Origin: Oscillospiraceae bacterium
GTDB taxonomy: Bacteria > Bacillota > Clostridia > Oscillospirales > Oscillospiraceae
NCBI GenBank assembly: GCA_022846095.1
Contig: AP025583.1
Span: 3,869,279 to 3,933,278, forward strand
DNA length: 64,000 nucleotides
Direction: 5' to 3'
The translations under genes were made by a program, and so were the position numbers. The stretch's first letter is position 1. Every line of letters begins with the position of its first letter. Shown in pieces: positions 8,321 to 17,024 of the stretch. Below the pieces are notes generated by a model. That model searched no databases and had not been told where the DNA came from. It saw only the letters and a program-made list of their open reading frames with translations.

Positions 8321-9259
8321 GTGAATCGACTTAACTACATCCTCAAGCGCGTCCTGCAGATGATCCCGGTGCTCTTTGTGGTCACCATCCTCGTCTTCTC
8401 CATCATCCGCTTCATCCCCGGCGAGCCCGCCCGGCTGATCCTGGGCGAAAAGGCCACCGAGAGCGCGGTGGCGGCCCTGACGGAGAAGCTGGGCCTGAAC
8501 GAGCCCCTGATCAAGCAGTACGGCCTTTTCCTCAAGCAGATTTTCACCCTGGACTTCGGCAACTCCTTTACCTACCAGATGCCGGTGTCCAAGCTGCTGG
8601 CCTCCCGCTTCCCGGTGACCCTGGCGCTGACGCTGATGAGCACGGTGATCTCCCTGCTGGTCAGCCTGCCCCTGGGCTACTTTGCCGGAATGCACAAGGA
8701 CCGCCTGGGCGACCAGGTGGTGCGCACCGCGTCCCTGGTGGCCATCTCCATGCCCTCCTTCTGGGTGGGGCTGCTGCTGATGATCGTCTTTGCCCTCAAG
8801 CTGCACCTGCTGCCGGCGGGCGGCTGGGCCGACGACTTCTGGGGGCAGGTGCGGTGCCTGATCCTGCCCGCGGTCACCCAGTCCCTGATGACCTCCGCCC
8901 TGCTGCTGCGCAACACCCGCAACTCCGTGGTGGACATCACCCACATGGACTACGTGGACTTCGCCCGCAGCAAGGGGATCTCCGACGGCAAGGTGCGCAA
9001 CCGCCACGTGATGCGCAACGCCATGGTCTCCACCGTCACCCTGCTCTCCATCCGCATGGCGGCCATGCTGGGCGGCTCGGTCATCATCGAGACGGTGTTT
9101 TCCATCCCCGGCATCGGCAAGCTGGCCACCGATTCCATCTTCGGCCGGGACTACACGGTGGTGCAGGCGGTGGTGCTGCTCTTCGCGGTGCTGGTGCTGG
9201 TGATCAACCTGATCACCGACATCCTCTATTCCTTCCTGGATCCCCGGGTCAGCCTGTAG
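8321..9259 (+). CDS. ABC permease, DppB type
   Basis: This is an inner-membrane channel subunit of the peptide/nickel-type importer, about 312 residues. Six transmembrane helices are expected: the first is near residues 12-32, and the BPD_transp_1 region follows from about 95. The C-terminal loop around DYVDFARSKGISDGKVRNRHVMR is the coupling EAA-like motif that contacts the ATPases. GTG at 8321 is preferred over GTG at 8312 because the purine-rich site is too close to the latter; the choice is uncertain. It is followed 15 bases later by its DppC-type partner. Confidence 0.85.
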   Translation: MNRLNYILKRVLQMIPVLFVVTILVFSIIRFIPGEPARLILGEKATESAVAALTEKLGLNEPLIKQYGLFLKQIFTLDFGNSFTYQMPVSKLLASRFPVTLALTLMSTVISLLVSLPLGYFAGMHKDRLGDQVVRTASLVAISMPSFWVGLLLMIVFALKLHLLPAGGWADDFWGQVRCLILPAVTQSLMTSALLLRNTRNSVVDITHMDYVDFARSKGISDGKVRNRHVMRNAMVSTVTLLSIRMAAMLGGSVIIETVFSIPGIGKLATDSIFGRDYTVVQAVVLLFAVLVLVINLITDILYSFLDPRVSL

Positions 9260-9274
9260 AGAGAGGGGTGTAAC

Positions 9275-10135
9275 ATGAAACGTTATCACGGATCCAGCCC
9301 GCTGGAGCAAACGCGCAGTATGCCGGCGTGGCTGGCCAGGCCCTCCTTTGTCGTCGGGCTGGTCATTGTCTTTCTGGTGGTGGTTATGGCCCTGGTCCCC
9401 CAGCTTATCGCGCCCTACGACCCCATCGCCACCAACGTCATGGCCCAGAACGCCGCGCCCAGCGCCGAGCACTGGTTCGGCACCGACTTCTACGGCCGCG
9501 ACATCTTCTCCCGCGTCATCTGGGGCGCCCGCATCGATCTGCTGATCGGCGTGCTGGGCGTGGTGATCCCCTTCCTGGCGGGCGGCATGATCGGCCTGCT
9601 GGCGGGCTACTACGGCGGTGTGCTGGACAGCCTGCTCATGCGCATTACCGACATTATGATGGCCTTCCCCTTCACCATCCTGGTCATCACCATCATGGCC
9701 ATTCTGGGCCAGGGGCTGAAAAACCTCTTTATCGCCCTGTGGCTGGTGGGCTGGATGAGCTACGCCAAGCTGGTGCGCAGCGAGGTGCTGGTGCTCAAGG
9801 ACGCGGAGTTCATCCAGGCCGCCCGGGTGGCGGGCTTCTCCGACGCGCGCATCCTCTTCCGCCACCTGCTGCCCAACGTGGTCAGCTCCGCGGTGGTCTT
9901 CGCCGCCTCGGACGTGGTCATGTGTATGCTCACCGGCGCGTCCATGAGCTTCCTGGGCCTGGGGGTCCAGCCCCCCACGCCGGAGTGGGGCGCCATTCTG
10001 AACGAGGGGCGCAACTTCATCACCTTCGCCTGGTGGCCGACCCTGTTCCCCGGCCTGTTCCTGGCGGTCAGCGGCGTGGGCTTCTCCCTGCTGGGGGACG
10101 GCCTGACCGACTTCCTGCGCACGAAAGGACGGTGA
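9275..10135 (+). CDS. ABC permease, DppC type
   Basis: This is the second channel subunit, 286 residues, pairing with the upstream DppB-type protein. The N-terminal helix (about residues 22-44) is followed by the family signature [20 protein letters not shown] near residue 66, seen in almost all DppC proteins. The permease domain contains the coupling segment [28 protein letters not shown] precedes the ATG. The gene ends 6 bases before the first ATPase gene. Substrate is unknown and depends on the binding protein. Confidence 0.9.
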   Translation: MKRYHGSSPLEQTRSMPAWLARPSFVVGLVIVFLVVVMALVPQLIAPYDPIATNVMAQNAAPSAEHWFGTDFYGRDIFSRVIWGARIDLLIGVLGVVIPFLAGGMIGLLAGYYGGVLDSLLMRITDIMMAFPFTILVITIMAILGQGLKNLFIALWLVGWMSYAKLVRSEVLVLKDAEFIQAARVAGFSDARILFRHLLPNVVSSAVVFAASDVVMCMLTGASMSFLGLGVQPPTPEWGAILNEGRNFITFAWWPTLFPGLFLAVSGVGFSLLGDGLTDFLRTKGR

Positions 10136-10141
10136 TCCGGC

Positions 10142-11170
10142 GTGGAAAAACTGCTTGAAGTAAAGGATCTGCACGTGGCCTTTCCCGGCAAGCGGGAGAC
10201 CGTGCGCGCGGTGGACGGCGTCTCCTTCGAGATCTTCGAGGGGGAGACCTTCGGCCTGGTGGGCGAGTCCGGCTGCGGCAAGAGCCAGACCATGCGCTCC
10301 ATCCTGGGCCTGCTGAAGCAGCCCGGACAGGTCACCGGGGGCGAGATCCTCTATAAGGGCCGGGACATCGTGCAGATGAACCGGCGGGAGCTGCAAAAGG
10401 TCCGGGGCAAGGAGATCTCCCTCATCTTCCAGGAGCCCATGACCTCCCTGAACCCGGTGCTGCGCATCCGCGACCAGATCTACGAGGCCTTCGACGGGGA
10501 GAAGCTCTCCAGGGAGGAGAAGCGCAGGCGGGCCGTGGAGCTGCTCAAGCTGGTGGGCATCCCCTCCCCTGAGACCCGGCTGGACGAGTACCCCCACCAG
10601 TTCTCCGGCGGCATGCGCCAGCGGGCCATGATCGCCATCGCCCTGGGGGCCCGGCCCAAGCTGCTGCTGGCCGACGAGCCCACCACCGCCCTGGACGTGA
10701 CCATCCAGGACCAGATTATGAAGCTGCTCAACCAGCTCAAAAGCGAGCTGGGCATGAGCATCATCCTGGTCACCCACGACCTGGGCGTCATCGCCCAGAT
10801 GTGCGACCGGGTGGCCGTCATGTACGCGGGGCAGATTGTGGAGATGACCGACACCGTCACCCTCTTCAGCCGCCCCCGCCACCCCTATACCTACGGCCTG
10901 ATGGGCTCCCTGCCCAGCGAGGGGGCCGCGGGCGCCGCCCTGGAGGCCATCAAGGGCGCGCCCCCCAACCTGGCCCACCTGCCGGAGGGCTGCCCCTTCT
11001 CCCCCCGGTGCAAGTACGCCTGCGGGGTATGCCACAGGGACCGGCCCGAAATCACCGAGGTGGCGCCGGGCCATTTCGCCCGCTGCCACCGCCCCGAGGT
11101 GACCCGGGACTTCCGGGGCCTCATCGAGGCGCCCGCCCGGGGCGAAGGAAAGGAGGGCGAGGCACAGTGA
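10142..11170 (+). CDS. ABC ATPase, DppD type
   Basis: This is a cytosolic ATP-hydrolysing subunit of the importer, 342 residues. Walker A is [10 protein letters not shown] (about residue 41), with a Q-loop in [11 protein letters not shown], signature [12 protein letters not shown], Walker [15 protein letters not shown] and H-loop VTHDLGV. The C-terminal oligopeptide/dipeptide extension carries a Cys cluster ([19 protein letters not shown]), which in this family can bind an Fe-S cluster or metal. The start is GTG at 10142. The stop overlaps the next gene's GTG by 4 bases, implying coupled translation. Confidence 0.93.
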   Translation: MEKLLEVKDLHVAFPGKRETVRAVDGVSFEIFEGETFGLVGESGCGKSQTMRSILGLLKQPGQVTGGEILYKGRDIVQMNRRELQKVRGKEISLIFQEPMTSLNPVLRIRDQIYEAFDGEKLSREEKRRRAVELLKLVGIPSPETRLDEYPHQFSGGMRQRAMIAIALGARPKLLLADEPTTALDVTIQDQIMKLLNQLKSELGMSIILVTHDLGVIAQMCDRVAVMYAGQIVEMTDTVTLFSRPRHPYTYGLMGSLPSEGAAGAALEAIKGAPPNLAHLPEGCPFSPRCKYACGVCHRDRPEITEVAPGHFARCHRPEVTRDFRGLIEAPARGEGKEGEAQ

Positions 11171-12168
11171 GCCAATCCCAAACCCCGCTGCTGGAGGCGG
11201 AACACCTGTGCAAGTGGTTCCCCCTGAAGCGCGGCGTCAGCGACGTCGTGCAGCGCAGGGAGAAGCGGTACCTCAAGGCCGTCAACGACGTGTCCTTCCA
11301 GCTCTTCAAGGGCGAAAACCTGGGCCTGGTGGGCGAGAGCGGCTGCGGCAAATCCACCCTGGCCCGCACCCTGCTGCGCCTGTACGAGCCCACCAGCGGC
11401 TCCGTGAAGCTGGGCGGCGCCGACATCTCCCACATGAAGGGGGCCGAGCTGCGCAGGCTGCGGCCCCAGATGCAGATGATCTTCCAGGACCCCTACTCCT
11501 CCCTCAACCCCCGCATGTCGGTGTACGACACCGTGGCGGAGATGCTGCGGGTCCACAAGGTGGTGCCCGCAGCCGAGATCCCCGCCCGGGTGGAGCAGCT
11601 GCTCACCATGAGCGGCCTGTCCATGGACATCGCCCAGCGCTTCCCCGGCGAGTTCTCCGGCGGCCAGCGCCAGCGCATCGGCATCGCCCGCGCCCTGTCC
11701 CTCAACCCCGCCTTCATCGTGGCGGACGAGCCGGTCTCCGCCCTGGACGTGTCCATCCAGGCGCAGATCATCAACCTGCTCGCCCAGCTGCAAAAGGAGC
11801 TGGAGCTGACGGTGCTGTTCATCTCCCACGACCTGCGGGTGGTGCGCCACATCACCCACCGGGTGATGGTGATGTACCTGGGCGGCAACGTGGAGGTGGG
11901 CCCCACCGAGGAGATCTTCACCCGCCCGGCCCACCCCTACACCCAGGTGCTCACCAAGGCGGCCCCCAAGCTGGACCCCCTGAACCGGCGGCGGGACTAC
12001 GCCATCGAGGGCGAGCCCCCCAGCCCCATCAACACCCCCACGGGCTGCCGGTTCCACCCCCGCTGCCCCTTCTGCACAGACAAATGCCGCACGGAAGTCC
12101 CCGCGCTGGCGGAGATCGCGCCCGGCCGCCTGTGCGCCTGCCACTATCCGCTGCACAGCGACTTATAA
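11167..12168 (+). CDS. ABC ATPase, DppF type
   Basis: This is the second ATPase of the importer, 333 residues. It shows Walker [12 protein letters not shown]-loop IFQDPYSSLNP, signature [15 protein letters not shown], Walker B FIVADEPVSALDVS and H-loop ISHDLRV. The Cys-containing C-terminal extension (FHPRCPFCTDKC) is typical of DppF/OppF. The start is GTG at 11167, within an overlap with the preceding ATPase and behind AAAGGAGGG; the frame is open further upstream but has no ribosome site there. The creatininase-family gene follows 12 bases later. Confidence 0.93.
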   Translation: MSQSQTPLLEAEHLCKWFPLKRGVSDVVQRREKRYLKAVNDVSFQLFKGENLGLVGESGCGKSTLARTLLRLYEPTSGSVKLGGADISHMKGAELRRLRPQMQMIFQDPYSSLNPRMSVYDTVAEMLRVHKVVPAAEIPARVEQLLTMSGLSMDIAQRFPGEFSGGQRQRIGIARALSLNPAFIVADEPVSALDVSIQAQIINLLAQLQKELELTVLFISHDLRVVRHITHRVMVMYLGGNVEVGPTEEIFTRPAHPYTQVLTKAAPKLDPLNRRRDYAIEGEPPSPINTPTGCRFHPRCPFCTDKCRTEVPALAEIAPGRLCACHYPLHSDL

Positions 12169-12180
12169 GGAGGTAGTATC

Positions 12181-12963
12181 ATGCGTTTATCCAACCTGAC
12201 CTGGCCCCACGCGGAGGAATACTTCCGCGGCCATGACACCGTCCTGATCGGCGTCGGCTCCATCGAGTGCCACGGCCGCCACATGCCCCTGGGCACCGAC
12301 ACCCTGATCCCGGACTTTCTGCTGGACAAAATTGAGCAGAAGAGCGACGTGCTCATCTGCCCCACCATCCCCTACGGCGCCACCGAGAGCCTGTGCGACT
12401 ACCCCGGCACCATCAACCTGGGCACCGAGCTGCTCTACCGGGTGCTCAGCCGCGTGTGCGACAGCCTGTTCCAGCACGGCGCGCGCCGCTTCGTCATCCT
12501 CAACGGCCACGGCGGCAACGTGAAGTCCATCGACCGGGTGGGCTACGACATCCAGCGCAAGGGCGGCATCCTGGCCGAGCTGAACTGGTGGCTCATGGCG
12601 TGGGACATGGACCCCGCCTGGAAGGGCGGCCACGGCGGCGGCGAGGAGACCGCGGCCATCCTGGGCATCGACCCCTCCCTGGTGGACCGCAGCGAGATGG
12701 CCGGCCCCATGCGCCTGCACGACGTGTCCGACACGCTGAAGGCCACCGGCTTCACCTCCGTGGAGTACAAGGGCGTTTCCGTCAACATCCCCCGCCTGAC
12801 CCCCAGCGTCACCCACAACGGCTGGATCGGCCCCGACCACCCCGAGACCGCCACCGAGGCGTGGGGCCGGGAGATGCTGCAGACCACCGCCGACTACATC
12901 GCCGACTTCATGGAGCAGTTCAAGAAGGTGGACATCCAGGCGGCCTGCGGCACCGAATTCTAA
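12181..12963 (+). CDS. Creatininase-family amidohydrolase
   Basis: This is a cytosolic metal-dependent amidohydrolase of 260 residues. Metal-site motifs of the creatinine amidohydrolase/FAPy deformylase/MftE superfamily are present: GSIECHGRHMPLGTD (Glu29, His31, Asp40), NGHGGN (about residue 107) and GGHGGGEET (about 145). Creatininase proper has a glutamate two residues after the NGH histidine, whereas this protein has NGHGGN, so creatinine is probably not the substrate. A strong AAGGAGG site precedes the ATG. Its position inside a Dpp-type importer operon, before an M42 peptidase, suggests it opens an imported cyclic amide or similar compound (inference). Confidence 0.85.
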   Translation: MRLSNLTWPHAEEYFRGHDTVLIGVGSIECHGRHMPLGTDTLIPDFLLDKIEQKSDVLICPTIPYGATESLCDYPGTINLGTELLYRVLSRVCDSLFQHGARRFVILNGHGGNVKSIDRVGYDIQRKGGILAELNWWLMAWDMDPAWKGGHGGGEETAAILGIDPSLVDRSEMAGPMRLHDVSDTLKATGFTSVEYKGVSVNIPRLTPSVTHNGWIGPDHPETATEAWGREMLQTTADYIADFMEQFKKVDIQAACGTEF

Positions 12964-12982
12964 GAATTGGGGACAAGAAGGA

Positions 12983-14059
12983 ATGGATAAAAAACACTCG
13001 CTTGAGATGATCGCCGCCCTCTCCAACGCCAAGGGCGCGCCCGGCTTTGAGGACGAGGTGCTCACCGTCCTGCGCCGTTACGGCGCGGATCTGGGCTCCT
13101 TCCGGGAGGATTCCCTGCGCAACCTGTACCTCTCCCGTCGGGAGAACCGGGGCGGCCGCCCCATGGTCCAGCTGGACGCCCACAGTGACGAGGTGGCCTT
13201 TATGGTGCAGGCCGTCAAGCCCGACGGCACCCTGCGCTTCACCACCCTGGGCGGCTGGGTGCCCAGCAACGTGCCCGCCCACCGGGTCTGGGTGCAGACC
13301 GCCGGGGGCGGCTACATCCCCGGCGTCATCGCCAGCAAGCCCCCTCACTTCCTGAGTGAGGCCGAGCGGAAGGCCGCACCCGGCATCGAGGACATGAGCA
13401 TCGACATCGGCGCCTCCTCCCGGGAGGAGGTCCTGCACGATTACCAGGTGCGGATCGCCGCCCCCGTGGTGCCCGACGCGGTCTTTGAGTACCACGAGGC
13501 CCACGATCTGATGATCGGCAAGGCCTTCGACTGCCGCCTGGGCTGCGCCTCCATCCTGCGCACCCTGGACAGCGTGGCGGGCAAGGAGCTGAACGTGGAC
13601 GTGACCGGGGCCTTCGCCGTCCAGGAGGAGATGGGCACCCGGGGCGCGGCCGTCACCGCCAACACCGTCAAGCCCGACCTGGCCATCGTCTTTGAGGGCT
13701 GCCCCGCCGACGACACCGTGGCCGAGCCCTACATGGTGCAGACCGCCATCCACAAGGGGCCCATGCTGCGCCACATCGACGCGCGCATGATCACCAACCC
13801 CCGCTTCCAGCGCTACGCGCTGGATCTGGCCCAGGAGCTGGGCATCCCCGTGCAGGAGAGCGTGCGCACCGGCGGGTCCACCAACGGCGCGCCCATCCAC
13901 CTGTCCAACCAGGGCGTGCCCGTCATCGTCATCGGCATCCCCGTGCGCTATATCCACACCCACTACGGCCTGGCCGCCCACAGCGACGTGGAGCACGCCG
14001 CCGCCCTGGCCGCCGCTATCCTGGAGCGGATGGACGCGGCGCAGATCAGCCGCTTTTAA
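12983..14059 (+). CDS. M42-family metallo-aminopeptidase (glutamyl aminopeptidase-like)
   Basis: This is a cytosolic dinuclear-metal aminopeptidase of 358 residues, usual for the family. Metal and catalytic motifs are in order: LDAHSDEVAFMV (His and Asp, about residue 65), KAFDCRLGC (Asp, about 179), QEEMGTRGA (Glu pair, about 213), an acidic ligand near VFEGCPADD, and HTHYGLAAHSD near 325. These proteins form large tetrahedral assemblies that trim short peptides. As the last gene of the Dpp-type operon it supports import of peptides or peptide-like amides that are then degraded. The first half resembles YsdC/FrvX-type proteins. Confidence 0.88.
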   Translation: MDKKHSLEMIAALSNAKGAPGFEDEVLTVLRRYGADLGSFREDSLRNLYLSRRENRGGRPMVQLDAHSDEVAFMVQAVKPDGTLRFTTLGGWVPSNVPAHRVWVQTAGGGYIPGVIASKPPHFLSEAERKAAPGIEDMSIDIGASSREEVLHDYQVRIAAPVVPDAVFEYHEAHDLMIGKAFDCRLGCASILRTLDSVAGKELNVDVTGAFAVQEEMGTRGAAVTANTVKPDLAIVFEGCPADDTVAEPYMVQTAIHKGPMLRHIDARMITNPRFQRYALDLAQELGIPVQESVRTGGSTNGAPIHLSNQGVPVIVIGIPVRYIHTHYGLAAHSDVEHAAALAAAILERMDAAQISRF

Positions 14060-14115
14060 CGCAAGCGGCAGGCGCGGGGCCGATTAGAATATTACGTCAA
14101 AGTTCTGCTTTCATA

Positions 14116-14145
14116 TTGCTTTTGTATTCTAAACCTGTGTATAAT
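14116..14145 (+). promoter_or_regulatory. Promoter of the TetR gene
   Basis: TTGCTT (14116-14121), an 18-base spacer and a perfect TATAAT (14140-14145) lie 33 bases before the start. The 8-mer TTAGAATA at 14084-14091 is repeated inverted at 14125-14132, inside the spacer, and may be an autoregulatory site. Confidence 0.6.
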
Positions 14146-14177
14146 AGGGCTGGAATTGAGAAGGGATATGGATATAG

Positions 14178-14786
14178 ATGGGAACTGCAGAGACTCGCGA
14201 AAAAATACGCAGCGCCAGCATCGCGCTGTTTAACGCGCGCATGGCCTCCAACGTCAGCACGGTGCAGATCTCCAAGGAGATCGGCATCAGCACGGGCAAC
14301 ATGTACTACTACTACAAGAACAAGGAGCATATCATCCGCAGCCTGTGGCAGGACGATATTCAGCCCGCCCTTCAGCGGGCGGCGGAGGCGCTGGACGGCG
14401 GGCGCTCCGAGCACGGCATCATCGAGGGCTTCCGCGCCCTGACGGCGGTGGTGATCCAATACCCCTTTTTCTTCGCGGAGCTGCCCGCCCTGCTGCACAA
14501 CGATCCCGACCTGCGCGCGCTGTACCGGGCGCACTTTGCCGACATCACGCAGATCCTCCGGCGGGTTATGGAGACCTGGACGGAGCTGGGCATTATGCTC
14601 CCGGTGGATGCCGGCAGCATCCAGGTGCTGGCGGAGAATATCTGGTGTATGGTCCAGAGCCTCCCCTTCCTGCTGGAGGACGGCGGCGGGGCCGCGGCGC
14701 TGTTCGAGCACCTCTATGCGTCCCTGAGGCCCTACCTGTCCTACGCCTCCAACGAGCGGATCCGCCGCCTGCTCCTGATCCAATAG
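14178..14786 (+). CDS. TetR-family transcriptional regulator
   Basis: This is a 202-residue one-component repressor. The N-terminal HTH (about residues 8-55) includes TREKIRSASIALFNARMASNVSTVQISKEIGISTG followed by the classic TetR turn ending NMYYYYKNKEHII (written in parts; about 6-54). The C-terminal helical ligand domain is hydrophobic and not recognisable. The gene stands alone between its promoter and a terminator. It could control the metabolic genes on either side (14.9-23.9 kb) or the preceding importer operon. The match of the 8-mer TTAGAATA near its own promoter and upstream of neighbouring genes is suggestive only. Confidence 0.85.
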   Translation: MGTAETREKIRSASIALFNARMASNVSTVQISKEIGISTGNMYYYYKNKEHIIRSLWQDDIQPALQRAAEALDGGRSEHGIIEGFRALTAVVIQYPFFFAELPALLHNDPDLRALYRAHFADITQILRRVMETWTELGIMLPVDAGSIQVLAENIWCMVQSLPFLLEDGGGAAALFEHLYASLRPYLSYASNERIRRLLLIQ

Positions 14787-14805
14787 GCCCCGCACCCATA
14801 CACAG

Positions 14806-14844
14806 AAAAGGAGAGTCCCTCGTCGAGGGGCTCTCCTTTTTTAT
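14806..14844. terminator. Bidirectional terminator
   Basis: A 17-bp stem with one wobble (14806-14822 with 14824-14840) has A-rich and T-rich flanks. It serves both the TetR gene and the converging reductase gene. Confidence 0.85.
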
Positions 14845-14854
14845 CGTTCCCGGC

Positions 14855-15877
14855 TCAGGGCTGGAACAGGTTCAGGTTCTCCGCGAAGTCGATCCTGTGC
14901 CTGCCGTCCTCGATGGCGTGGATCAGCTCCACCACCTTGTCGTTGAAGGGGGTGGGTACCCCGTAGCGGCGGCCTGTGGCGCAGATGAAGCCGTTGAGGA
15001 AATCGACCTCGGTCCTCCTGCCCCGCTCCAGATCCTGGAGCATGCTGGCCCGGGCAATCCGCAGATCCGCGTAGGTGTCCCGTATCAGGCCGATCAGCAC
15101 GCGCTCCGTCTCCGCGTCGCCCCGGCGCACCACCCGGTCGAAATCCAGATAGAAGCCGGGCAGCTTTTGAAAGCGGCACCCCGCGGCGGCGCAGACCCGC
15201 CCCACCTCGGCGCCGATCCGCCCCACCTGGCGCATGGCCCGCTCGCTGTCCAGCACCGCGTCGAAGGTGACGCCCAGAACGGCGGACATGCCGCTCATGC
15301 CCGTGTTCCAGAGCAGATTCGTCCAGCGGATCCCGCTCAGGTCCTGGGTGGTATCGGTGACGCCCATCCGTTCCAGGACCTGGGCGGCCCCCAGGAGCCT
15401 GTCCCGGCTTCCCCCCGGCGGAAGGCCTAGATCAAAGAGGGGCAGCGTCCGCGCCAGGGGCTGGGTGACCCGGGACACGCCGGGGGACACGTGATCCGCG
15501 CCCCAGTTTGTGATGCCGCCCACCACGCGCCCCGCGCCGAAGCGCTCGCAGAGCAGCGGCTCGGGGTACCCGTTTTGCAGGGAGAGGAGGGTGGTATCCC
15601 CGTTCAAATGCGGCTCCACCGCCCGGAAAACCTCCCGGTTGTCCATCTGCTTGGTCAGCAGCACCACCAGATCGTAGCGCCCCTCCACCTGGCAGGGCAG
15701 CAGCGCCCGCGCCGGCTGCACGAAGTTTTCGTACCCGATCAGCTCCAGCCCGCTGCGGTTGACGCGATCCACCACCGCCTCGCTCGTATCCACCAGATCG
15801 ACCGAAAGACCCGCCCGTGTCAGAAAAGCGCCGATCACGGTCCCCATGGCCCCGCAGCCGTATATCGCGATGCGCAC
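14855..15877 (-). CDS. Ketopantoate reductase (ApbA/PanE)-family oxidoreductase, copy 1
   Basis: This is an NADP-type 2-oxoacid reductase-like protein of 340 residues. The Rossmann motif IYGCGAMGTVIGAF is at residues 4-17. The ApbA catalytic lysine region is probably in LLTKQMDN and the C-terminal domain (NLLWNTGMSGMSAVLG onward) is helical. It is clearly paralogous to the gene at 17912, sharing motifs such as YGCGAMGT, SMLQDLE and GVPTPxND. The start is GTG at 15877 after a GAGGGG site; an extra 17 upstream residues lack support. True PanE makes pantoate, but duplication beside decarboxylase-like genes argues for a catabolic 2-oxo/hydroxyacid role (inference). Confidence 0.8.
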   Translation of the reverse strand: MRIAIYGCGAMGTVIGAFLTRAGLSVDLVDTSEAVVDRVNRSGLELIGYENFVQPARALLPCQVEGRYDLVVLLTKQMDNREVFRAVEPHLNGDTTLLSLQNGYPEPLLCERFGAGRVVGGITNWGADHVSPGVSRVTQPLARTLPLFDLGLPPGGSRDRLLGAAQVLERMGVTDTTQDLSGIRWTNLLWNTGMSGMSAVLGVTFDAVLDSERAMRQVGRIGAEVGRVCAAAGCRFQKLPGFYLDFDRVVRRGDAETERVLIGLIRDTYADLRIARASMLQDLERGRRTEVDFLNGFICATGRRYGVPTPFNDKVVELIHAIEDGRHRIDFAENLNLFQP

Positions 15878-16082
15878 GACTCCATCCCCTCCCCGGAAGC
15901 CCTCCGTTTTTTGATCATCATACCCCACCGGCGCGCCGTTGTAAATAGGCTTTGCACAATATCGGCCCGCTAATTTTAGAATATCTATTTCAAAAATACC
16001 CGCTTTTATTAAAATGCTTGGTCAAAACAGCGGTAGATCCCCCTCTGTTTTAAGTCAAATTGTAGAAATAGCCTATACGCCC
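15878..16082. other. AT-rich intergenic region between divergent genes
   Basis: This stretch separates the reverse reductase gene from the forward decarboxylase-like operon. It is far more AT-rich than its surroundings and has no convincing ORF. It holds a copy of the 8-mer TTAGAATA at 15976-15983; the forward promoter follows at 16083. Confidence 0.6.
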
Positions 16083-16111
16083 TTTACATTAAAGATTTTT
16101 AATGCTATTAT
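16083..16111 (+). promoter_or_regulatory. Promoter of the decarboxylase-like operon
   Basis: TTTACA (16083-16088), a 17-base spacer and TATTAT (16106-16111). Confidence 0.65.
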
Positions 16112-16122
16112 ATCGCCATAAA

Positions 16123-16140
16123 TTAGATTATAGATTCTAA
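16123..16140. promoter_or_regulatory. Candidate operator palindrome
   Basis: TTAGA and TCTAA arms sit 8 bases apart just downstream of the -10 box, a typical repressor position. The nearby TetR protein is a possible ligand-controlled partner (inference). Confidence 0.4.
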
Positions 16141-16202
16141 ATTAAGTGTGGTTTAAGAATTTATAGTCTGCCGCGTACCACATAAAAAGGAGATGGATTA
16201 CT

Positions 16203-17012
16203 GTGAGCTTCCAACTCAGTCCGGACAAGATCTACATGGCCCCCGTGGGCTTCGGCCCCGCGCTGTGCTCCATTCAGAACCAGGACGGAGCACGCTACCG
16301 CGCCGATCAGCTGAAGGAGCACGTGGACCAATACACCCTGTCCTTTGCCGCCGGGCGGGACGATCTGAGCGCCTGGCTGCCGGAGGGCCTGTCCCTGGCG
16401 GCGGAACAGCTGATTGTGCGCTATGAGCGGCTGACCAACGTGACCTGGCTGGCCGGGCGGGGCTTCCACCGCCTGGAGCTTCTCCTGCCGGTGCTGCGGG
16501 GCGGGGCGGACGGCCTGTTCCGGCTGGCGGCCTGGGAGAGCAACGCGGACTCCATCCTCCAGGGCCGGGACATCTTCGGCAGGGCGGTGGCCTACGCCGG
16601 CATGGAGCAGGAGCGTACCGGGGGTGCCCTGCGGCTCACGGCCTCAAACTGGGGATTTTGCTTCCTGGAGCTGGAGATCCGGGCGGGCGGCGCGGAGGGC
16701 GCCGGAATGCTCCCCGGCCTTCTGGCGCGCGGCAGGCGGGTCTACCACCACCGCTACCTGCCGCGCACGGGGGAGAAGTTTGTCAACAGCGACGCGGACT
16801 ACCTGGTCAGCGCGCCCCTCTGCGATCCCGCGCCCGACCCCGCGCCCTGCACGGGGACCATCCGCTGGAACCGCCCGGCCTTTGAGGACGCGCCCACCCA
16901 GTACTATTTCCTCCAGCCCCTGGCCGCGCTGGCGCTGGGGCCGTGCACCGGCGGGCTGCACGCGGAGTTCGACCGGTTCAGCGACGGCTACGATCAGACC
17001 ATTTTGGATTGA
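16203..17012 (+). CDS. Acetoacetate-decarboxylase-like protein lacking the catalytic lysine
   Basis: This is a 269-residue protein of the acetoacetate decarboxylase (ADC) superfamily. Supporting features are the N-terminal AAGRDDLSAWLPEGLSLA segment, TNVTWLAGRGFHRLE, and the GRDIFGRAV segment. In ADC that last region is G-R-E-x-x-G-[YFW]-x-K, whose lysine forms the Schiff base. Here valine occupies that place and no lysine lies nearby, so a Schiff-base decarboxylase is unlikely. It may be a hydratase/dehydratase-like ADC relative or a non-catalytic partner of the next gene, 12 bases downstream. An AAAAGGAGATGG site precedes the GTG start. Confidence 0.7.
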   Translation: MSFQLSPDKIYMAPVGFGPALCSIQNQDGARYRADQLKEHVDQYTLSFAAGRDDLSAWLPEGLSLAAEQLIVRYERLTNVTWLAGRGFHRLELLLPVLRGGADGLFRLAAWESNADSILQGRDIFGRAVAYAGMEQERTGGALRLTASNWGFCFLELEIRAGGAEGAGMLPGLLARGRRVYHHRYLPRTGEKFVNSDADYLVSAPLCDPAPDPAPCTGTIRWNRPAFEDAPTQYYFLQPLAALALGPCTGGLHAEFDRFSDGYDQTILD

Positions 17013-17024
17013 GGGGGCGGCAAT

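Noticed and set aside
8252-11089. Very long open frame on the minus strand (945 codons) opposite the transport genes; similar long antisense frames at 24229-27228, 60655-62832 and 8-1534
   Set aside because: These are mirrors of GC-rich coding DNA: compositions dominated by Gly, His, Gln, Val and Asp, no domain, and well-supported genes lie on the other strand.
14855-15877. Assignment as a genuine pantothenate PanE
   Set aside because: No panB or panC nearby, two diverged copies and a catabolic context argue against it; kept as family-level only.
16203-17012. Annotation as functional acetoacetate decarboxylase
   Set aside because: The Schiff-base lysine position is valine, so only a family-level call is justified.
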